This document shows, one piece after another, positions 46,869 through 46,943 of a stretch of 46,943 nucleotides of DNA. Location of the stretch: the NCBI GenBank assembly GCA_017620135.1, contig JAFZQZ010000003.1:1-46943 (forward strand), written 5' to 3'. How positions within the stretch are numbered: position 1 is the stretch's first letter; each line of letters begins with the position of its first letter. The position numbers and the translations under genes are program-made. This stretch comes from Bacillota bacterium (GTDB taxonomy: Bacteria > Bacillota > Clostridia > Lachnospirales > Bianqueaceae). The notes below the pieces were generated by a model. That model searched no databases. It saw nothing but the letters and a program-made list of their open reading frames with translations, and was not told the origin of the DNA.

Positions 46869-46943
46869 TCAGGCCGCCATCAGATCTCTTTGTTCCCTTG
46901 CAATCTGTTTTAAGGTGTCCGATAGTGACAGAATCTCCTGATA
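46869..46943 (-). CDS. C-terminal end of a gene cut by the window edge
   Basis: Read on the minus strand from the window edge there are 24 codons (YQEILSLSDTLKQIAREQRD, then LMAA) and a TGA stop. The reading is helical and charged and looks like a real protein end. The family cannot be told from so little sequence. Confidence 0.4.
   Translation of the reverse strand, partial: YQEILSLSDTLKQIAREQRDLMAA

Overview
The window reads as a chromosome segment of a Gram-positive anaerobe of the Bacillota, most likely Clostridia. The signs are strong AGGAGG ribosome binding sites, lipoprotein and YozG/DUF2975 genes, ferredoxin-type aldo/keto reductases, several flavin enoate-reductase-like enzymes, and small protein families typical of gut Clostridia. 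The genus cannot be fixed from the sequence. There is no rRNA, tRNA, CRISPR array or intact insertion sequence. About 50 protein genes are supported, and both ends of the window are cut. Layout: 1-5.8 kb holds a lipoprotein with an in-frame downstream remnant, an AAA_14/DUF4143 ATPase preceded by four 33-bp repeats, a GNAT acetyltransferase, a HEAT-repeat protein, and a DUF2975/YozG pair with twin palindromic operators. 5.8-11.7 kb is an accessory patch of small genes. It has a membrane protein, a Cys-rich small protein, a dead stub of a HEAT-family gene, a Fic AMP-transferase, a HEAT/zinc-ribbon protein, an SdpI-like protein and several unknowns. It is interspersed with two copies of a 292-bp element built of nested inverted repeats and one copy of a 67-bp repeat. 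11.7-15.4 kb holds a cupin, a TIGR04076-like protein, a 2-hydroxyacid dehydrogenase, a GNAT with a shortened core, a tocopherol-cyclase-like protein, and a very regular array of six 37-bp palindromes. 15.4-20.9 kb is mostly on the minus strand: YbjQ and a membrane-anchored MerR regulator, a GPH-type sugar symporter, an XRE-TPR regulator and a DUF4139 protein. 20.9-29.5 kb is a redox region centred on a LysR regulator. It has two 4Fe-4S aldo/keto reductases, a flavodoxin, an iron alcohol dehydrogenase and a geranylgeranyl-reductase-like flavoprotein. Three identical-format 15-bp boxes (ATAAGT-N3-ACTTAT) sit at the same distance from three promoters and define a probable LysR regulon. 29.5-36 kb holds a repeat cluster, an old-yellow-enzyme reductase, two overlapping MATE exporters and a second AAA_14 ATPase with its own palindromic operators. 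36-46.5 kb is a long run of plus-strand genes that may be one operon. It starts with an FAD oxidoreductase, a secreted/anchored protein, a membrane protein, a 2-enoate-reductase-like flavoenzyme and an alpha/beta hydrolase. It continues with a membrane HEAT-family protein, an RpoA-CTD-like/2H-phosphoesterase fusion, a PatB/MalY-type lyase and a zinc metallopeptidase, and ends at a terminator. How the genes work together (inference): the LysR set looks like a reductive stress or aldehyde/ketone detoxification circuit. The two flavoenzyme loci look suited to reducing unsaturated carboxylates or steroid-like compounds, with MATE export nearby. A second theme is that both AAA_14 ATPases and the Fic gene carry private palindromic or repeated motifs at their promoters. 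Related repeat clusters without an adjacent dedicated gene (two 292-bp elements, 67-bp repeats, 37-bp palindrome array) lie in other intergenic gaps.
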